A DNA stretch of 64,000 nucleotides from Sipunculus nudus (taxonomy: Eukaryota; Annelida; Sipuncula; Golfingiida; Sipunculidae), in the NCBI GenBank assembly GCA_026874595.1, contig CM049306.1, forward strand, positions 30,061,519 through 30,125,518, read 5' to 3'. This document shows, piece by piece, positions 60,017-64,000 of this stretch. The number at the start of each line of letters is the position of its first letter. The stretch's first letter is position 1. The position numbers were made by a program, and so were the translations under genes. The notes below the pieces were generated by a model. It was not told the DNA's origin and made no database searches. It worked only from the letters and a program-made list of their open reading frames with translations.

Positions 60017-62401
60017 GATGCCATAATCATATCACTATTTGCTCTGGGACTAGGCCGCAATATAAATACGGAATGGTCCCTACCCGTCTGTCTCGGTGGC
60101 AAGTCTCGAACGAGCGCCCTAATTGATTAAACGCCCTCGTACTTCGGCGGTTTTGTTTCCTTTTCCGGTCAAACCCAGCCGCTGGATCTAAAACATACTA
60201 AACGGTAACAGGAAAGTTTGTTGGAAAGACTTATGGAGGGAAAACCTCTTCCTATTTCGCACAAAGTTATCAGGTTATTCAACGAAAGTCAGTCAAACAA
60301 AAAAGCAGCCCGCGAAGCCGCGGCTCGATAATATACCTAATAAACAGGGGGCAAGGCGACACACGAACCTATTAATCAAGGGAGTTATTTTAGCGAGCGT
60401 TGCCATATCTTTGGTATAATACCAATGTGGTCCCGCGGAAGTAATCATCGCCCTGTATTCATTGCGAGTGATAAATTTTGTCGCTTTACTTTTGCTGTCG
60501 CCCGGGGATGCGGCAATCATATCATACACAGGTCGGCGTCCCAACAGGTGGCGTCAATTTCCAGTGTTAATGGTATGGGCGTTCTTGTATTGAGCCTGCC
60601 AGATAGGACGGAATCAGCTTGTGTCTGCTCACTGATTGGCAATCTAGAAAACGCCGAAAAGGTCGTCTCGTGTAGACCGGTATAATCATTGCAATATGGT
60701 GTCACTTTACAATGCAATAATTAAAGATGTCGCGATGGATCTAAGCTTATGAATGGGTCATATTTTGTTGAAATATTTGGCCGTTTGAATATGTCTGTGC
60801 ACATTGTATATTTCATTAATGGACCAAGATCCGGAAATTTTAGAAGAGATTATGGTAAAATATGCAAACATACTTACTCATCAAGAATATTTTGTGACCA
60901 TAAAGGATTGTAAAAGGGTGGTAGAAACTTATGAAAAAAGGTAAACAACATCACGTGATTCTTTAACTGGGTTTTACTGGTTATCGGTGAAAGAAAAAGT
61001 ATTTACCTAATTTGGGCTGCAGTATAATGAAAGCTTGGCCACCCGTGGTATGACGTCAACAGTCTAGATAGAACCTCACCTGTCAATATCAATAAATGAT
61101 TAGACAGATGGAGGTTACGTCAGAAACCAGCATATTGTACAGTTCCACAGTTTGACTGCAGGGTACGTATTAAGGAAATTTTAGCACTATCGAAGGGGTG
61201 CCATCCCATAAATGATACCATGACTCTTGGCCACAAGTTTCAGAAGAACCAAATAAAGTTAAAGATGATAATCGCCAAATTCCAGTGGCACCTACTGATG
61301 AAACACATTATAGTCTTACTGGGTTAGACATTCCCCTTTCCAAAATCCTGGAACCGCCATTGACAATAGTGTATCAGGTAAATCGTTGAAACATGAAGGA
61401 CGCCTTAACAATTATGAGGCTGCTGCTAAGCTTAACTCGAGGACGGCAGCGGCGTTACAGTGACTATGTATTGGATTTCAACATAAAACACTTGGGGCTT
61501 AAATTCATTACAGAGCGAAGCCATAAAGTACTAGCGACTCCCTCTGTGACGTCACTGGTACCGTTTTATGCTAAAGAATTATTGACCGCGGGTTGGTATA
61601 CACTCCGATCCAACATACCGGACACAAGCAGGCTATTGGAAGGTCTATTTATTGGCCATTGCTCTACAAACCGTTTTTAACAGTTATAACAGACAAAAAA
61701 AAGTTTAATGCAACACGAAGGCATACAACAGGGCTTTTAAACTTGATTCATGACGTTCTTAGTAATGACTGCAGGCGCTAGATAAATAGTTACTTGGTAT
61801 ATTGATCTCGAATTTTCGCTCCTGGAGCATATATAAGCTTCAGTATACTCCACAGAAGTGGTTAAAGACAAACAGATTATGGGTGCTTGTATATTACATA
61901 TAATTTATTACTTACAGAAAAAGTATATATTATGTGAGAAAGTTCAACACGAAACTAAAAAATAATAACAAATGGTAACAAAGTATGTTATCACCCAGCT
62001 GAGTGATAAAAAAGTCAATGAAACTTTTGTTTAAATTGGTAATATCAGGCACGGCAATCCGGCAAATTCACCAGGTCAGAGACTCGAGCAAACCTTAACA
62101 ACAAACATTCATTCAGTCCAACTGTGTGTGCATAAGTTTGATGCTTAAAGAATAACATAGATTGCAAAAATGAGCAAAACTAGCTAATATGCATCTCCTT
62201 CTGTGAAATAAACAAGATACTGTAAATGATTAGAAATGTACATAATATCATTGTTAGAAATCTCCTCTCTAACCGCATACATCAATCTACTATAAGACAA
62301 GCAACAACATGATCCGAATCACTGGCGCATTATATTTGTATTTCGAGTTTCAAGAAGTAGTCCGAAATAAGACTAATAATACATAGACGGAGCCTTGATT
62401 C

Positions 62402-62403
<2 letters not shown>

Positions 62404-62450
<47 letters not shown>
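62404..62450. repeat. (TA)n microsatellite
   Basis: Pure TA run. Confidence 0.95.
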
Positions 62451-62462
<12 letters not shown>

Positions 62463-62578
62463 TGATTGTGATTTTTTTTTACCCTTTTTAAGTGCTTATA
62501 TTTAAAAGCCAAAGGGTACCAGCTAATAAACCTTGGGACCAAAAATAAAAGTAGTTGTCATCTGTTGCCATTCCACAC

Positions 62579-62581
<3 letters not shown>

Positions 62582-62649
<68 letters not shown>
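62582..62649. repeat. (TA)n microsatellite
   Basis: Long pure TA run directly next to an AAACCTGTCT-type repeat. Confidence 0.95.
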
Positions 62650-62652
<3 letters not shown>

Positions 62653-62735
62653 TGAAACCTGTCTGAAGCGGACAGTCAAGGGACTCAATCATTTTTGTCC
62701 TTAATAGTGAGGTGTCCATATTAGGCAGGTTAACC
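62650..62735 (+). repeat. AAACCTGTCT-type short repeat
   Basis: CAGTGAAACCTGTCTGAAGC is followed by GGACAGTCAAGGGAC, TTTTTGTCC and GAGGTGTCCATATTAGGCAG. This order resembles a short repeat I associate with many invertebrate genomes. It starts right at the end of the TA tract, which suggests insertion into a TA target. Confidence 0.45.
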
Positions 62736-63060
62736 TTGCTTTGTAAATGAGGTATTATAAATAAAGAAAACAAACAGCTGCAAGAACGTGTTTATTGCTG
62801 CCATGTATATGTACAACATATTTGCACACGTCATGCAGTCAATATTTATATACAAACTGTGATTATTTTTACTTATCTAAAGTAGTGAACAATATGAGGA
62901 GAAAAGTCTACATCCGTAAAAACAATGTTCATTTACTTGGGTACGCTCTTTTTTCCCTGATTCACTCAGTCGAATAAGCTTGACTTTCTCAGATAGCATT
63001 AGCTCTCGCTTTGGAGTACGTGTGGTGCCACCTGGCAGCTTTGACTAAAACTATCCTTGT

Positions 63061-63620
63061 TCAGCTTAGACTGGTACCCTGCTCTATTATGGCCCTTAGC
63101 CAAGAATAGAGACAGGCGTACAACGCCATCTTGAGTACTCCCAGTTGCAACTCCTGACTTACCTGTAGACTTGTTCCAACTCCAGTGTGCATTCTCATAC
63201 GGGTTGTCATGGACGTTCACGCGATCTTAGTTGATAATCCATGAAGATTTCTTATAAGATAACTTTCTTTAGTTATTTCTAGTTTTTAAATATTGAAGAA
63301 TGAGTTAATTGTTGCACAAAAATTGAATGATGGATGTATAGATAATACGATATACTGGATCTTTGATATTCCACTGTGCGTAGCAGTGATTTATTATTAA
63401 TATCTATTAACCTAATCATTAATGTCACACGTAATGTACAGCCAACCTTCGGTAACTTCTCTGAGCAAACGAAATGCTTATTTTTATCATATACAATACA
63501 TACTTGAGTTGGAACCAGTCTGCCGGGAGTACATAAGATGGCGTTGTACGCCCGTCTCTATGATTGGCCTAGAGCAGCGGTGCCATTATAGAGCGGGATA
63601 CCAGTCTATGTTCAGCTGTC
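63061..63620. repeat. Inverted repeat with ~120-bp arms
   Basis: The left arm (63061 to about 63184) is the reverse complement of the right arm (about 63508-63620). Shared text on the right-arm strand is GTTGGAAC(C/A)AGTCT, GGGAGTAC, AAGATGGCGTTGTACGCC, GTCTCTAT, CATTATAGAGC and ACCAGTCTA. The left copy has about 22 extra bases that contain a perfect minus-strand splice-donor word CAGGTAAGT. The AAGATGGCG core is YY1-like. Confidence 0.8.
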
Positions 63621-64000
63621 CAAATGCGATAATCTCAAAGATAATGACGACGTTAATAATGCGAAGATTTTAATGGCTGCGTTCCTGGGAACATTCGTTT
63701 TTATAGGTGAATGTAGCTTTATCCTAAAATAAACTTTCTTTGATGATGGCTGTTTGGTTTGATTTGATTTAATGTTGAAGGCATCCGAGATTAAACGAAC
63801 CCCGAGGAGCTTTCGCACGGGCGGCACTGTACAAACAGCTACGGAGCGAGCAGATGTTTGACACTGAGCAGATATGTTTGAGATATATTGAGCAATGCCG
63901 ATTAATTTATATCTAACAGCCTGCTTCTACAAAGTAGCTAATTTTACAGTTAGATATTGCGTGGTGAGATCAGGGACGCATGGGTAATCGGTAGCCGTTT

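Larger units (their letters stand above)
58400..62400. other. Non-coding stretch with enhancer-like words
   Basis: No supported gene. ATG-started frames at 60425-60685 and 61393-61680 have no known family. Locally GC-richer patches lie at about 59930-60180 and 60400-60690. Confidence 0.4.

Noticed and set aside
60425-60685. 86-codon ATG frame in a GC-richer patch
   Set aside because: No family resemblance; GC-richer sequence has fewer stop codons, so the length is not significant.
61393-61680. 95-codon ATG frame
   Set aside because: No family resemblance and a CRE-like TGACGTCA inside; more likely regulatory sequence than coding.
1-64000. LTR retrotransposon, Polinton, or endogenous virus
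   Set aside because: I found no integrase, protease, capsid or polymerase B pieces and no direct long terminal repeats on either strand.

Overview
This looks like a stretch of animal nuclear genome, most probably a marine lophotrochozoan and plausibly a bivalve mollusc. The sequence is AT-rich, with little open reading frame outside one gene. It carries many dinucleotide microsatellites, three clean minisatellites, a decayed non-LTR retrotransposon, tRNA-derived SINE pieces and several short inverted-repeat families of kinds I associate with mollusc genomes. The species assignment is inference; no marker in the window settles it.

Only one protein-coding gene is well supported: an intact 194-residue ARF/ARL-family small GTPase on the minus strand (18831-19415), closest to ARL6/BBS3. 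Its P-loop and guanine-specificity motifs are kept, but switch I and the DxxGQ motif of switch II are replaced. The coding part is a single exon, with a candidate 3' splice site just upstream of the start. One further 80-residue ORF (53426-53668) has coding-like composition but no recognisable family.

Layout. 1-4380: non-coding, with GA, CT, CA and pyrimidine-rich tracts. 4395-9382: a full-length-scale but dead LINE, with ORF1, endonuclease, reverse transcriptase and C-terminal Cys motif in order, ending in a TTCA-repeat tail. 9385-18400: SINE fragments, a CAGGGGCGG-type element and a 375-bp MITE. 18400-20000: the ARL6-like gene. 23700-25170: diverged local duplications. 25713-28513: a 150-bp-class tandem array abutting a 56-bp minisatellite of about 29 copies. 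28900-36000: short repeats (TTCGCGA family, GACAATTACC family) and TA tracts. 37262-37650: strand-asymmetric purine tract. 39699-42894: a 3.2-kb element with a short subterminal inverted repeat and an internally duplicated core. 47164-49903: CAGGGGCGG pieces and a 43-bp minisatellite. 52245-52540: a 57-bp minisatellite. 54101-58388: a 4.3-kb element with terminal inverted repeats of about 430 bp. 62580-63620: TA tract, a short repeat and a long-armed inverted repeat.

The genes do not form a pathway: this is a gene-poor, repeat-rich interval around one small GTPase gene. The best candidates for something new are the GTPase with altered switches, the long-TIR element, the 3.2-kb element, and the head-to-tail junction of two unrelated tandem arrays.
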